From Chloroflexota bacterium (GTDB lineage: Bacteria > Chloroflexota > Dehalococcoidia > Lucifugimonadales > Australimonadaceae), in the NCBI GenBank assembly GCA_009838965.1, contig VXQP01000095.1:1-38464 (forward strand): DNA of 38,464 nucleotides. Direction: 5' to 3'. This document shows, piece by piece, positions 16,842 through 25,733 of the stretch (positions within the stretch are counted from its first letter, which is position 1; the number at the start of each line of letters is the position of its first letter). Both the position numbers and the translations under genes were made by a program. A model generated the notes under the pieces. The model was not told where the DNA came from and did not search any database. It was given only the letters and a program-made list of their open reading frames with translations.

Positions 16842-18149
16842 CTATCCCTCCCGCTCCGCCAACTCCTCGTGCAGCAGGTCCTCGGCGTAGCGGAGCAGCG
16901 TCTGCTCGCGGTCGTCGGGCGTGGCCTTCGACTGGAAGTAACGGCGCAGGGCGTCGAGCGGCTCGATGCGCTCGGCGTCCTCCCACGGCAGCCGGGTCCG
17001 GCGCTCGCGCTCGACGCGGCGCTCGATGCCCGCGACGTAGAACGCGGAGGCGAGCGCCGCGCGCACGTCGGCCTCCCGGAACGCGGGCTCCTGCTCGGCA
17101 CGCATCTCGATCCGCAGGCGGACGATGGAGCGCGCCAGCTCCTCCTCCGGCTGTGCTGATATGGCCTGCACCGCCGCCTCGGTGGGGTTCTCCATCGGCC
17201 CCGTCGCGACGCGTATCGTGAGCATGGGGCGGGCAGGGGTCGGCACGAACCCGTAGCCGGTGAGGCGCTCGCCCTGCGGACGGACGGGATCGATGTCGGC
17301 GACGACGAAGCCCTTGTCTTCGCGCTCCTCGCTGAAGTCCACACGCTCGATGCTGCCCGCGTAGACGACCGGCGGATGCTCCGTGAGCACCTGGTGCTTG
17401 TGGATGTTGCCGAGTGCGACGTAGTCGAACTGGGGGATGGCGACGGTGCCGAGGCTGAGCACGTGGTCGTTTCCCAGCATCATCGACTGCTCCGAGGCGG
17501 TCTTCGCTCCGGCGATGTTGACGTGGGCGCAGAGCACGGCGGGGACGGCGGGGTCGAGCCTGTCGACCTCCTCCTGCAGGTGCATGACGAGACGCGACTC
17601 AACGTCCTGCTTGATCTGCTCCAGCGTCTGGCCGCGCGTCTCCTCCCGGTTCATGAACTGGCCGATGCGTATCCACGGCAGCGCGACGACCTGCACGTCT
17701 CCGGCGTTGGTGGCGATGCGGTGGGTGTCGAGCGTCTGCCCGACGGTGACGTTGGCGACGCTGAGCGTGGGGAATATCTCGAGCGCAGTGGCGCGGTTGG
17801 CGACGTGCGGCAGGTCGTGGTTGCCGATAGTGAGGAACGTGGGGATGCCTGCCGCGGAGAGGCGCGCGATGCGCCGCGCGAACTCGCGTTGGTGGGTCTG
17901 GGTGGGGTTGCGCGCCTTGTAGGCGTCGCCCGCGAAGAGGACGAGGTCGACGCCGCCATCGATGGCGTAGTCGACGGCGTAGTCCATCGCGGCGAGGAAG
18001 TCGAGGAGGCGCGTGTTGACGCCGAGGTACTCCGCGCGGTCCACGTCCGGCGCGAACCAGTCCGGCAGCGCGTCGAGGTCGGCCTGGGAGGCGGGGCGTC
18101 CGTAAGACTCGACGCCGACGTGGATGTCGGAGAGGTGCAGGAGGCGCAT
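16842..18149 (-). CDS. SbcD/Mre11-like DNA repair metallophosphoesterase
   Basis: A 435-residue two-metal phosphoesterase of the Mre11/SbcD type that probably trims DNA ends. Motifs in order are D8-I-H10 in HLSDIHVG, the GDAYKA motif (usually GDxxD), GNHDLPH, CAHVNIAGA and GNIHKHQ. The capping domain follows, with a long charged C-terminal tail (EELARSIVRLRIEM, then ERERRTRLPWEDAER). The start at 18149 was chosen because MRLLHLSDIH is the typical N terminus; the frame is open upstream without homology. No SbcC/Rad50 ATPase gene is visible next to it, which is unusual. The aspartyl protease gene ends 5 bases upstream. Confidence 0.82.
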   Translation of the reverse strand: MRLLHLSDIHVGVESYGRPASQADLDALPDWFAPDVDRAEYLGVNTRLLDFLAAMDYAVDYAIDGGVDLVLFAGDAYKARNPTQTHQREFARRIARLSAAGIPTFLTIGNHDLPHVANRATALEIFPTLSVANVTVGQTLDTHRIATNAGDVQVVALPWIRIGQFMNREETRGQTLEQIKQDVESRLVMHLQEEVDRLDPAVPAVLCAHVNIAGAKTASEQSMMLGNDHVLSLGTVAIPQFDYVALGNIHKHQVLTEHPPVVYAGSIERVDFSEEREDKGFVVADIDPVRPQGERLTGYGFVPTPARPMLTIRVATGPMENPTEAAVQAISAQPEEELARSIVRLRIEMRAEQEPAFREADVRAALASAFYVAGIERRVERERRTRLPWEDAERIEPLDALRRYFQSKATPDDREQTLLRYAEDLLHEELAEREG

Positions 18150-18154
18150 AGGGG

Positions 18155-18505
18155 TCAGTATTCGATCGCGGTGCGAGGTTCGAGACGTTCGGCGACGGGG
18201 TCGACCTTGAAGCCGAGAGTCTCCAGTGTCGTCACGCCGATGAGCGGGACGCCTGCTTCCTCGGCGAGGGTGACGAGGATGGGGCTCCTGACGCCTTCCA
18301 TCTCCGCGTTCGCGAGTGCCAGCGGCCTGACAGTTACACGACCGTCGGCCAGTTCGACTTCCACCTGCCGCACGATCTCCAAGCCGAGCCGTTGTCCGAG
18401 CGCCATGGGAATCTTCGTGAAGGTGGCGCCGGTGTCGACGAGGCACCGGAGGGTGTCCGAGGCGGACGACCCTGAGAGACTGAGGTCTGCGTAGGTTGCA
18501 CCCAT
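18155..18505 (-). CDS. Retropepsin-like (clan AA) aspartyl protease family protein
   Basis: A 116-residue single-domain protein with the active-site motif CLVDTGATFT (D24-T25-G26), followed by IPMALGQRLGLE and ILVTLAEEAGVPLIGVTTLETLGF, the two strand-helix halves of bacterial clan AA proteases. These small proteins act as dimers, so each subunit would supply one Asp. The role is unknown. It sits between glyS and the SbcD-like gene with very short gaps (9 and 5 bases), so the three are probably co-transcribed. Confidence 0.8.
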   Translation of the reverse strand: MGATYADLSLSGSSASDTLRCLVDTGATFTKIPMALGQRLGLEIVRQVEVELADGRVTVRPLALANAEMEGVRSPILVTLAEEAGVPLIGVTTLETLGFKVDPVAERLEPRTAIEY

Positions 18506-18514
18506 GCGTCTATC

Positions 18515-19855
<1,341 letters not shown>

Positions 19856-19937
19856 CGGTCATCTCCTGGGTTGCGCGCAGAGGGTTCAAGGCGCGCCCGT
19901 CAAGTATAGCGGACAGCTCCTGTCGGACGGTTGGGCG

Positions 19938-19965
19938 CCCTCACCCGCCGCGCAGGCGCGGCGGG
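19938..19965. repeat. Partial repeat R3 between glyS and the MFS gene
   Basis: CCCTCACCCGCCGCGCAGG continues into GCGCGGCGGGG, the left part of R3, which folds on itself (CCGCCGCG/CGCGGCGG). A TATAGT -10-like box follows at 19985-19990, 33 bases before the MFS start. Confidence 0.6.
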
Positions 19966-20022
19966 GCTGCGTGGAACGCGGTGGTATAGTGGCCTCATTC
20001 CCGTCCCCCGAGCGGAGGAGCG

Positions 20023-21240
20023 ATGAGCCCGGTTGTCCGTGGGCTGACGATGCTCTACCTGACCACGATCCTGCTCGGGTTCGCGCACGGGATGCTACCG
20101 CCGATCATCCCGGTGCTGGAAGACACGTTCGGTGTGTCCGGGGGGATGGCGGCGCAGGTCGTCACGGCGTTCACGATGGGCAGGCTGATAGGTCAGCCGC
20201 TCGGCGGAACGCTGATAGACAAGTTCGGCACCCGCCCGGCTGTTCTCGGGGGGCCGGTGGTCATCGGTATCTCGGTATCGGTGGGCATAGTGACGCAGTG
20301 GTTCTGGCCGCTGCTCGTCGGACTGTTCATCGCGGGGGCGGCGGACAGCATGTGGATGCTGGGGCGCGAAGTCGCGGGTGTGGACCTGGTGAAGCCGAAC
20401 CAGCGCGGGCGGCTGATGAGCGGTTTCATGGGTTTCCACGGCGTGGGGATGGGCCTCGGCGCGTGGCTGGGCGGCACCGTGGGGGAAGAGATGGGCATCC
20501 GCGCCGTGTTCGCCATCTACACGGGCATCGCGGCGTTCGTCTTCCTCGTCAGCGTGCTTATCCCCAGCGCGGAGCGTCCCCCGGCCGCTCCCGAGGTAGC
20601 GGCCCCGACGGGAGGCAGCCGGTTGGAGCGCCTGCGCAACCTCTACCTGCAGATCGACCCGCGGCTCAGGACGACGTACCTCGTGCTGGTGTTCGCCACG
20701 GCGAGCATGATGCTCTACCGCATGGCGTACCAGGCCATCCTTCCGCTCCGCATGGACGAGATCGGCCTGGACCCCAGCGACATCGGCACGCTCTTCCTCG
20801 TCGTCTCTTTCGGCTCGCTGGTGATGATCGTGCCGGCGGGGTTCGTCGTGGACAAGATAGGGCGGAAATGGGCAACGGTGCCGAGCACTGCGATACCGGG
20901 CATCGCGTTCCTGCTCATCCCGTTCACGGGCGATTTCGGCCCGCTCATCGCGATAGCCGTGCTCATGGGCTTCGCGAACGGACTGTCGCTCGGGTCGGTC
21001 GCCACGTCCACGTATGACGTGGCACCCGACGCGGTGCGCGCTCGGCTGCAGGCGGCGCGGCGGACGGTTGCCGAGGTGGGCGCCATCACGGGGCCGCTGC
21101 TTGGCGGCTTCCTCGCCGTGCAGTTCGGAGCAGGCATAGCGTTCTTCGTGTACGCACCGGTGCTGCTCATCGCGGGGGCGCTGCTCATGTTCGTCGCGCG
21201 CGAAACCCTGGTGAAACGTCCCGCGACCGCGGCGGCGTAG
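20023..21240 (+). CDS. MFS transporter
   Basis: A 405-residue membrane protein with about 12 hydrophobic segments. The MFS cytoplasmic loop signature appears as GRLIGQPLGGTLIDKFGTRP near residues 50-70 and again in the second half as DKIGRKW. The TM6-TM7 loop (SAERPPAAPEVAAPTGGSRL) is soluble and proline-rich. It resembles drug or metabolite exporters of the DHA type, but the substrate cannot be told. CGGAGGAG precedes the ATG. It is followed 12 bases later by a second, different MFS gene, so they are probably co-transcribed. Confidence 0.88.
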   Translation: MSPVVRGLTMLYLTTILLGFAHGMLPPIIPVLEDTFGVSGGMAAQVVTAFTMGRLIGQPLGGTLIDKFGTRPAVLGGPVVIGISVSVGIVTQWFWPLLVGLFIAGAADSMWMLGREVAGVDLVKPNQRGRLMSGFMGFHGVGMGLGAWLGGTVGEEMGIRAVFAIYTGIAAFVFLVSVLIPSAERPPAAPEVAAPTGGSRLERLRNLYLQIDPRLRTTYLVLVFATASMMLYRMAYQAILPLRMDEIGLDPSDIGTLFLVVSFGSLVMIVPAGFVVDKIGRKWATVPSTAIPGIAFLLIPFTGDFGPLIAIAVLMGFANGLSLGSVATSTYDVAPDAVRARLQAARRTVAEVGAITGPLLGGFLAVQFGAGIAFFVYAPVLLIAGALLMFVARETLVKRPATAAA

Positions 21241-21252
21241 GTCCGGGCGCCT

Positions 21253-22503
21253 GTGTTCAGAGGCATCGCGCAGCGTACGCCGTTCTACTACGGATGGGTC
21301 GTCGCCGGCGCGGTGCTGATGACGATGACGATCAGCGGGGCGGTCGCCGCGCCGATGTTCAGCGTGTTCATCCCCCGGTGGACGGAGGAGTTCGGCTGGT
21401 CGCGCACGGCTATCTCCGGCGCGTTCAGCTTCGGAACGGTCGCTGCAGCATTGGCCGGGCCGCTGGTCGGCCGGGCGCTAGACAGGTACGGCGGGCGGTT
21501 GGTGATGGGAGGCGGCGGGCTGCTCATGGCGGCGTCCGTTGCGGGACTGGGGTTCGTCGGGAGCCTTGTCGGTCTCTACGCAGCGCTCGTGGCGGGGCGC
21601 ACGGCGTTGATGAGCATCCAGAACCTGGGCGGGCATACCGTCATCGCCAACTGGTTCGTGCGCCGCCGGGCGTTCGCGACGGCGGTTGCGGTGAACGGGA
21701 GCCGCCTGGGCCTGGGGCTGTGGCCGCTGCTCGGCGCGGCGCTCATCGCATTGATGGGCTGGCGGGAGGCGCTGTGGATGGTCGGCGCGCTGATGGCGTT
21801 GCTGTCGCTCTTCCCGCTCGTCGCCATCGTCTCGCGGCAGCCGGAGGACGTGGGACTCCATCCGGATGGCCGTCCGCCGCTGTCCATCCAGGAGGACCAT
21901 TCGCGGCAGGCGCGTACGGAGCATGAGTGGCGTCCGCGGGAGGCAGTAAGGACGCAGGCGTTCTGGCTGCTGCTGTTCGCGCACATGGGCGCGATGGTGG
22001 CGGGAGGCGGCTACGGTCTGCATCGCATACCGCTCTTCCTCGACCGTGGTCTCGCGGAGGGGTTGGTGGGGCCCGTGCTGATGTTCCACGCGGTGGGCAT
22101 GCTCGTCGGCGGGTTCGTTGCCGCATGGTTCATGGGGCGCACGTCGTATCGCATCGTTATCGCGGGGTGCATGGCGGGGGCGTCGGCTGCGATGGCCGCT
22201 GCGGGGTTCATCCCTCCGGGCGTCCCGATGGCCGTTTTCACGTTCGCGGAATCGATGGTTTTCGGCGGCGTTTTCGCGATGTTGCCCGTCGTTTACGCCG
22301 AATATTTCGGGCGTGACTCGCTTGGAACGATACGAGGTATCGCGCACCCGGCGGTGGTGGCGTCGAACGCGGTCGGGCCGGTCTTCGCGGGATACGTGTT
22401 CGAAACGTCGGGGGCGTACACGATGGCGCTCGTCACCTTCAGCGTCGTGCTGGGAGTGGGGGCGGTCAGCGCGCTGCTGGCGCGCCGCCCTGTTCTGCGA
22501 TGA
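21253..22503 (+). CDS. MFS transporter, oxalate/formate or monocarboxylate antiporter-like
   Basis: A 416-residue protein with about 12 membrane spans. The N terminus TPFYYGWVVAGAVLMTMT and FIPRWTEEFGWSRTAISGAF is typical of the OFA/monocarboxylate branch of MFS, as is the loop DRYGGRLVMGGG. A soluble central loop (RQPEDVGLHPDGRPPLSIQE) separates the halves. GTG start at 21253, 12 bases after the preceding MFS stop. It probably imports or exchanges a small organic acid. The substrate is not determined. Confidence 0.85.
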   Translation: MFRGIAQRTPFYYGWVVAGAVLMTMTISGAVAAPMFSVFIPRWTEEFGWSRTAISGAFSFGTVAAALAGPLVGRALDRYGGRLVMGGGGLLMAASVAGLGFVGSLVGLYAALVAGRTALMSIQNLGGHTVIANWFVRRRAFATAVAVNGSRLGLGLWPLLGAALIALMGWREALWMVGALMALLSLFPLVAIVSRQPEDVGLHPDGRPPLSIQEDHSRQARTEHEWRPREAVRTQAFWLLLFAHMGAMVAGGGYGLHRIPLFLDRGLAEGLVGPVLMFHAVGMLVGGFVAAWFMGRTSYRIVIAGCMAGASAAMAAAGFIPPGVPMAVFTFAESMVFGGVFAMLPVVYAEYFGRDSLGTIRGIAHPAVVASNAVGPVFAGYVFETSGAYTMALVTFSVVLGVGAVSALLARRPVLR

Positions 22504-22571
22504 GCAAGCCCCCTGTAAGTGACGATTCCGTCAGCGGGTATCGCAACCAAGTATCAGTTAGAAGTACCTTA

Positions 22572-22601
22572 TTGACACTCAGGCGTGAGAGGATCGACAA
22601 T
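22572..22601 (+). promoter_or_regulatory. Probable sigma70-type promoter of the His/Cys-rich gene
   Basis: A perfect TTGACA at 22572-22577 and GACAAT at 22596-22601 (4 of 6), with an 18-base spacer, lie 49 bases before the start at 22651. This is the best -35 box noticed in the window. Confidence 0.55.
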
Positions 22602-22650
22602 TCTCGTAGACCCGCGGCCGATCCGGGAACGAAGCACCCAGGGGGGTAAG

Positions 22651-22914
22651 ATGACCACTCACGTTCACGAGCATGACCACAGCGAAGCGGCCGACCACTG
22701 CCACGAGCATGAAGGCGAGCACTGTCACAACCATGGCGACGTGCACTGCCACGAGCACGGCGCAGGCCACTGCCACATCCACGGCGACGAGGCCTGCGTG
22801 GCCCTCGGCGGGAGCGAGCAGTTCGACGAGCACGGCGCCGAGCACTGCCACGAGCATGGCGAGGAGCACTGCGCGGACGCGGACGATCCGCACCACGCAC
22901 CCCACGCAGCGTAG
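22651..22914 (+). CDS. His/Cys octarepeat protein, probable metal-binding
   Basis: An 87-residue protein with 24 His and 7 Cys by my count, no signal peptide and no membrane span. Its core is a tandem eight-residue unit of the form H-C-H-x-H-G-x-x (HCHEHEGE, HCHNHGDV, HCHEHGAG, HCHIHGDE). A short spacer (ACVALGGSEQFDE) is followed by one more unit and a His-rich tail. Such composition suits binding of zinc, copper or nickel in the cytoplasm, as storage or buffer. I know no named family for it. GGGGGG and a strong promoter precede the ATG. The Sec-containing rhodanese starts 97 bases downstream. Confidence 0.75.
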   Translation: MTTHVHEHDHSEAADHCHEHEGEHCHNHGDVHCHEHGAGHCHIHGDEACVALGGSEQFDEHGAEHCHEHGEEHCADADDPHHAPHAA

Positions 22915-23011
22915 GTTGCCATTCCGAGCGAAGCGGGCGGTCTCCGGCTGCCCCGGCCTCACGCTTGCCCCGTGCGCGCCTGCCTCGTAACCTTCCGCGC
23001 GGAGGTGGGCG

Positions 23012-23833
23012 ATGGCTGACTACCCACGGAACGACCTGCTCGTCGAGACCGACTGGCTCGCCGAGCACCTGACGGACCCGAACGTACGCGTCATCGAGAT
23101 GGCGGAGGACGGCAGCGGCTTCGAGGCCGGGCACATCCCCGGCGCGGCGCTCTCGCCGACGTGGCAGGTCAAGGGCTCGGAGCACAAGCGGCTCGTCGCG
23201 CCGCCGGATGAGGCGAAGGCGTGGTTCGAGTCCGTAGGCGTTGGCGACGACACGCTCGTCGTGGGGTACGACCGCTTCCGCAGCCGTGACGCGTCACGCC
23301 TCTGGTGGGTGCTGAACTACTACGGCCACACGAACGTCCGAGTCCTGAACGGCGGATGGACGAAGTGGACCGCAGAGGGGCGCGATGTCGAGACCGGCCC
23401 GTCGCAGGTCGCCGGCGGCGGTGTGACGTTCACCCCCCAACCCAACCATGCCGTTGAATCGACCGTGGAGAAGCTCAAGGCGGCCATCGGCGCCGGCGAT
23501 ACCGTCATCTGGGACGTGCGAACAGAAGCCGAGTACACGGGCGAGAACTCGCGCGGCAACGCGCGGGTAGGGCACGTGCCCGGCGCGGCGTTCCTGGAGT
23601 GGGTGAACCTCGTGGAGGAGGACGACACGTTCAAGTCCGCAGAGGAGATCGAGGAGATAGCGCGCGGTCTCGGCATCACGCCGGAGAAGACGGTCCACAT
23701 CTACTGACAGGGCGGGGTGCGTGCGTCGCACGCCATGGTCGCCCTCAAGCTCATCGGCCACGAGTCCGTCTGCATGTACGACGGCTCGATGGGCGAATGG
23801 GCGAACCGCGACGACACCCCGCTGGAGGTGTAG
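23012..23833 (+). CDS. Rhodanese-type sulfurtransferase with catalytic selenocysteine (UGA at 23705, Sec232)
   Basis: A two-domain thiosulfate sulfurtransferase-like protein. The frame starts at 23012 (GGAGG 6 bases upstream) and is open to 23833 except for TGA at 23705-23707. The N-terminal domain (about 10-125) has the usual inactive YDRFRSRDASRLWW loop. The C-terminal domain starts near 150 and has WDVRTEAEYTG and GHVPGA. The catalytic loop of this family is C-Q-G-G-V-R; here it is V-H-I-Y-U232-Q-G-G-V-R, with UGA precisely at the sulfur-accepting Cys. After it ASHAMVALKLIGHESVCMYD and GSMGEWANR complete the domain. Read as Sec it is 273 residues, normal for the family. The selenium residue would carry the transferred sulfur (or selenium). 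A SECIS-like hairpin follows. Confidence 0.88.
23708..23734 (+). promoter_or_regulatory. Candidate bacterial SECIS hairpin of the rhodanese gene
   Basis: GTGCG (23717-23721) pairs perfectly with CGCAC (23727-23731) around the loop UGCGU, and GGC (23711-23713) pairs with GCC (23732-23734) with GGG bulged. A register-shifted alternative, GCGTG/CACGC (23719-23723 with 23729-23733), has loop CGUCG starting 16 bases after the UGA. Both loops have G in the second position, as in known bacterial SECIS elements. Paired by eye. Confidence 0.6.
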
Positions 23834-23850
23834 GAGCGCATCGGGGCTCG

Positions 23851-23995
23851 TTGTCATGTTGAGCGGAGCTGAAGGCGCAGCCTGAAGCGCAGTCGAAACA
23901 TCTCTCGGGGAGAACGTTGCATACGTCGGGGCGCCCCCGAGAGATTTCTCGACTCCGCCATCGGCGATAGCCGACGGCTCCGCTCGGAATGACAA
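23851..23995. mobile_element. MITE-like element with terminal inverted repeats
   Basis: The 145-base gap element starts TTGTCATGTTGAGCG and ends CGCTCGGAATGACAA, imperfect inverted repeats of each other. Inside, GTCGAAACATCTCTCGGG pairs with CCCGAGAGATTTCTCGAC with two mismatches, so it could form a long hairpin. It encodes nothing. A half copy is at 8541-8584. It fills the space between the converging rhodanese and SIMPL genes. Confidence 0.65.
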
Positions 23996-23998
23996 GTC

Positions 23999-24802
23999 TC
24001 ACTCGATGGCGAACACGGCCTGCACGCGCACGCTCACCTCGAGCTCGCCGCCGAAGAATTGCGTCGGGGGGCCTGCTGAGTCTGACATCGCTACCGCGAA
24101 CCGCGCCTCGGCGACGAACTCGTTGAAGCTGCCCTCGGATATCGAGACGAGCGGCCCGCGAACGACCTCGAGCTGCTCGGCGTAGAGGTCTGCCTTCGCC
24201 AGCGCATCCTCGATGGCCAGGATGCGCGCCTCCTCCTCCAGTGCAGTCGTGTCCTCTATCCGGAATTCGACGCTCTGAACGCGCGTGAGGTCGCCGCCCG
24301 CGGTCACCGCGCGGTCCACGACGTCGCCGGTGGCGTTCAGGTCGCGCAGCGTGACGCTGAGCGTGTTCGTCACCTGGAAGCCGAGCAACTGCTGCTGCCC
24401 GTCGCGCACGTACTCGTAGCGCGGGTGAATGGAGAAGCGCGCCGTCCGGATGTCGTCCTCGGCGACTCCTGCTGAGCGCAGCTCCTCGACGATGGCCGCG
24501 AGGGCGCGCGCGGCGTCGTCCCGTGCCTCGCTTACGCTGTCGCGCAGCGCCTCGACGCCCAGCGAGATGACCGCGATGTCCGGCTCGCCGGAGACGGTGC
24601 CGACCCCGGCTGCATGGATGCCGCTGTTCGTGTCGTAGACGATCGTGCTGCTATTGCTGCGCAGGTCGGTCGCCGCGGGGCCATCGCCGTTCGCGTCGCC
24701 GTTGCCGTTGCCGGAGCATGCAACCAATGCGGCCGCCATCGCCAGCGCCGCGCTCAGCAGCAGGAAGGCCTTTCTGGCTCCGGATGTCGTGAGGGTGGTC
24801 AT
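23999..24802 (-). CDS. SIMPL-domain (DUF541) lipoprotein
   Basis: A 267-residue secreted protein. The N terminus has a signal peptide with a lipobox, AAALVAC with Cys at 29, followed by a Gly/Asn/Asp linker (GNGNGDANGDG). The SIMPL domain spans about 60-265: VGTVSGEPDIAVISLGVEA, then EELRSAGVAEDDIRTARFSI and the central FQVTNTLSVTLRDL. The family function is uncertain; members sit in the envelope and have been linked to stress and to signalling pathways in other organisms. It faces away from lepB, with which it shares a 146-base upstream region. Confidence 0.88.
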   Translation of the reverse strand: MTTLTTSGARKAFLLLSAALAMAAALVACSGNGNGDANGDGPAATDLRSNSSTIVYDTNSGIHAAGVGTVSGEPDIAVISLGVEALRDSVSEARDDAARALAAIVEELRSAGVAEDDIRTARFSIHPRYEYVRDGQQQLLGFQVTNTLSVTLRDLNATGDVVDRAVTAGGDLTRVQSVEFRIEDTTALEEEARILAIEDALAKADLYAEQLEVVRGPLVSISEGSFNEFVAEARFAVAMSDSAGPPTQFFGGELEVSVRVQAVFAIE

Positions 24803-24948
24803 GTGTTCTCCTGTTCCGCCGGTGGTCTGCAGCGGGGTCTCGTTAAGGATAACGTTCCGAACCGTGGCGCGGTTCCCGCGGCGATGCCCCCGTGCGGCAG
24901 TCCCGTATACTGAAGAGTACGCGCCGGGCCGCGCGTTCGTTCCCTGTC

Positions 24949-25521
24949 ATGCGCTCTATCCTCCGCGAAACCATCCAGACCATCGCGCTTGCGGCGTTCT
25001 TCATCCTGCTGCTGCAGGGCGGTGTGCAGAACTACCGGGTGGAAGGCCCCAGCATGCAGCCCCTCCTGGAGAACCAGGACGGGGTGTTCGTCAACAAGCT
25101 CGCCTACGAGACAGTCGATGCGGAGCACGTAGCCCGCTGGATCCCGGGGCTGGGCGCGGCGCCGGGCGAGGTGTGGCACCCGTTCGGCGAGCCGGAATAC
25201 GGCGACGTGGTCGTCTTCCGCTGGCCGAGGGACGAGCGGCAGTACTTCGTGAAACGCATCATCGGCAAGCCCGGCGACGCCATCGAGATCGAGCGCGGCG
25301 AGATCTACCGCAACGGCGAACCGCTTGCCGAGCCGTACCTGGAGCACACGTCCGGCGAGACGATCATCGAGCGCGTCGTGCCGGAGGGCCACTACTACGT
25401 GCTGGGCGACAACCGCGCGCAGAGCGACGACTCGCGCCGGTGGGGATTCGTGCCGGCCGAGAACATCGTGGGCGAGCTGTGGTTCGGCTACTGGCCGCTG
25501 GAGCGTTTCGGCTTCTTCTAG
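24949..25521 (+). CDS. lepB: Signal peptidase I
   Basis: Cleaves signal peptides from exported proteins at the outer face of the membrane. The 190 residues have one N-terminal membrane anchor (TIALAAFFILLLQ, about 11-23), the catalytic Ser35 in VEGPSMQPLL, the general-base Lys102 in QYFVKRIIGKPGD, and the family boxes GDVVVFRWP and YYVLGDNRAQSDDSRRWGFV. Start ATG 24949 is placed directly before the anchor; the frame upstream adds 19 non-conserved residues. A TATACT box at 24906-24911 may be its -10. Confidence 0.94.
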   Translation: MRSILRETIQTIALAAFFILLLQGGVQNYRVEGPSMQPLLENQDGVFVNKLAYETVDAEHVARWIPGLGAAPGEVWHPFGEPEYGDVVVFRWPRDERQYFVKRIIGKPGDAIEIERGEIYRNGEPLAEPYLEHTSGETIIERVVPEGHYYVLGDNRAQSDDSRRWGFVPAENIVGELWFGYWPLERFGFF

Positions 25522-25528
25522 CGGTCAA

Positions 25529-25580
25529 CCCTCACCCGCCACCGGTCGGTGGCGCCCTCTCCCCCCGTGGGAGAGGTGGG
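25529..25580. repeat. Repeat R3 variant after lepB
   Basis: CCCTCACCCGCCACCGG begins an R3 copy with two hairpins, GCCACC/GGTGGC and CTCTCCC/GGGAGAG. It lies between the lepB stop and the tRNA gene and may act as a terminator for lepB. Confidence 0.6.
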
Positions 25581-25614
25581 ATGCGGCGGTGGTTTGCGGT
25601 AGCCTGTTAGAGAT

Positions 25615-25689
25615 GCCCCCGTAGCTCAATGGTAGAGCGCCGGGCTTTTAACCCGGGCGTTGCAGGTTCGAGCCCTGTCGGGGGTACCA
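25615..25689 (+). tRNA. tRNA-Lys (anticodon TTT)
   Basis: All arms fold. The acceptor stem is GCCCCCG (25615-25621) with CGGGGGT (25679-25685), the D arm GCTC/GAGC, the anticodon stem CCGGG/CCCGG with loop CTTTTAA, and the T arm GCAGG/CCTGT with loop TTCGAGC. The anticodon TTT is at 25647-25649. The discriminator is A and the CCA end is encoded (25687-25689). It reads AAA and AAG lysine codons. Confidence 0.95.
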
Positions 25690-25733
25690 GAAGACACTTT
25701 CTTACTCGTAAGGAAGTTGGCTTGGAGAACGCC

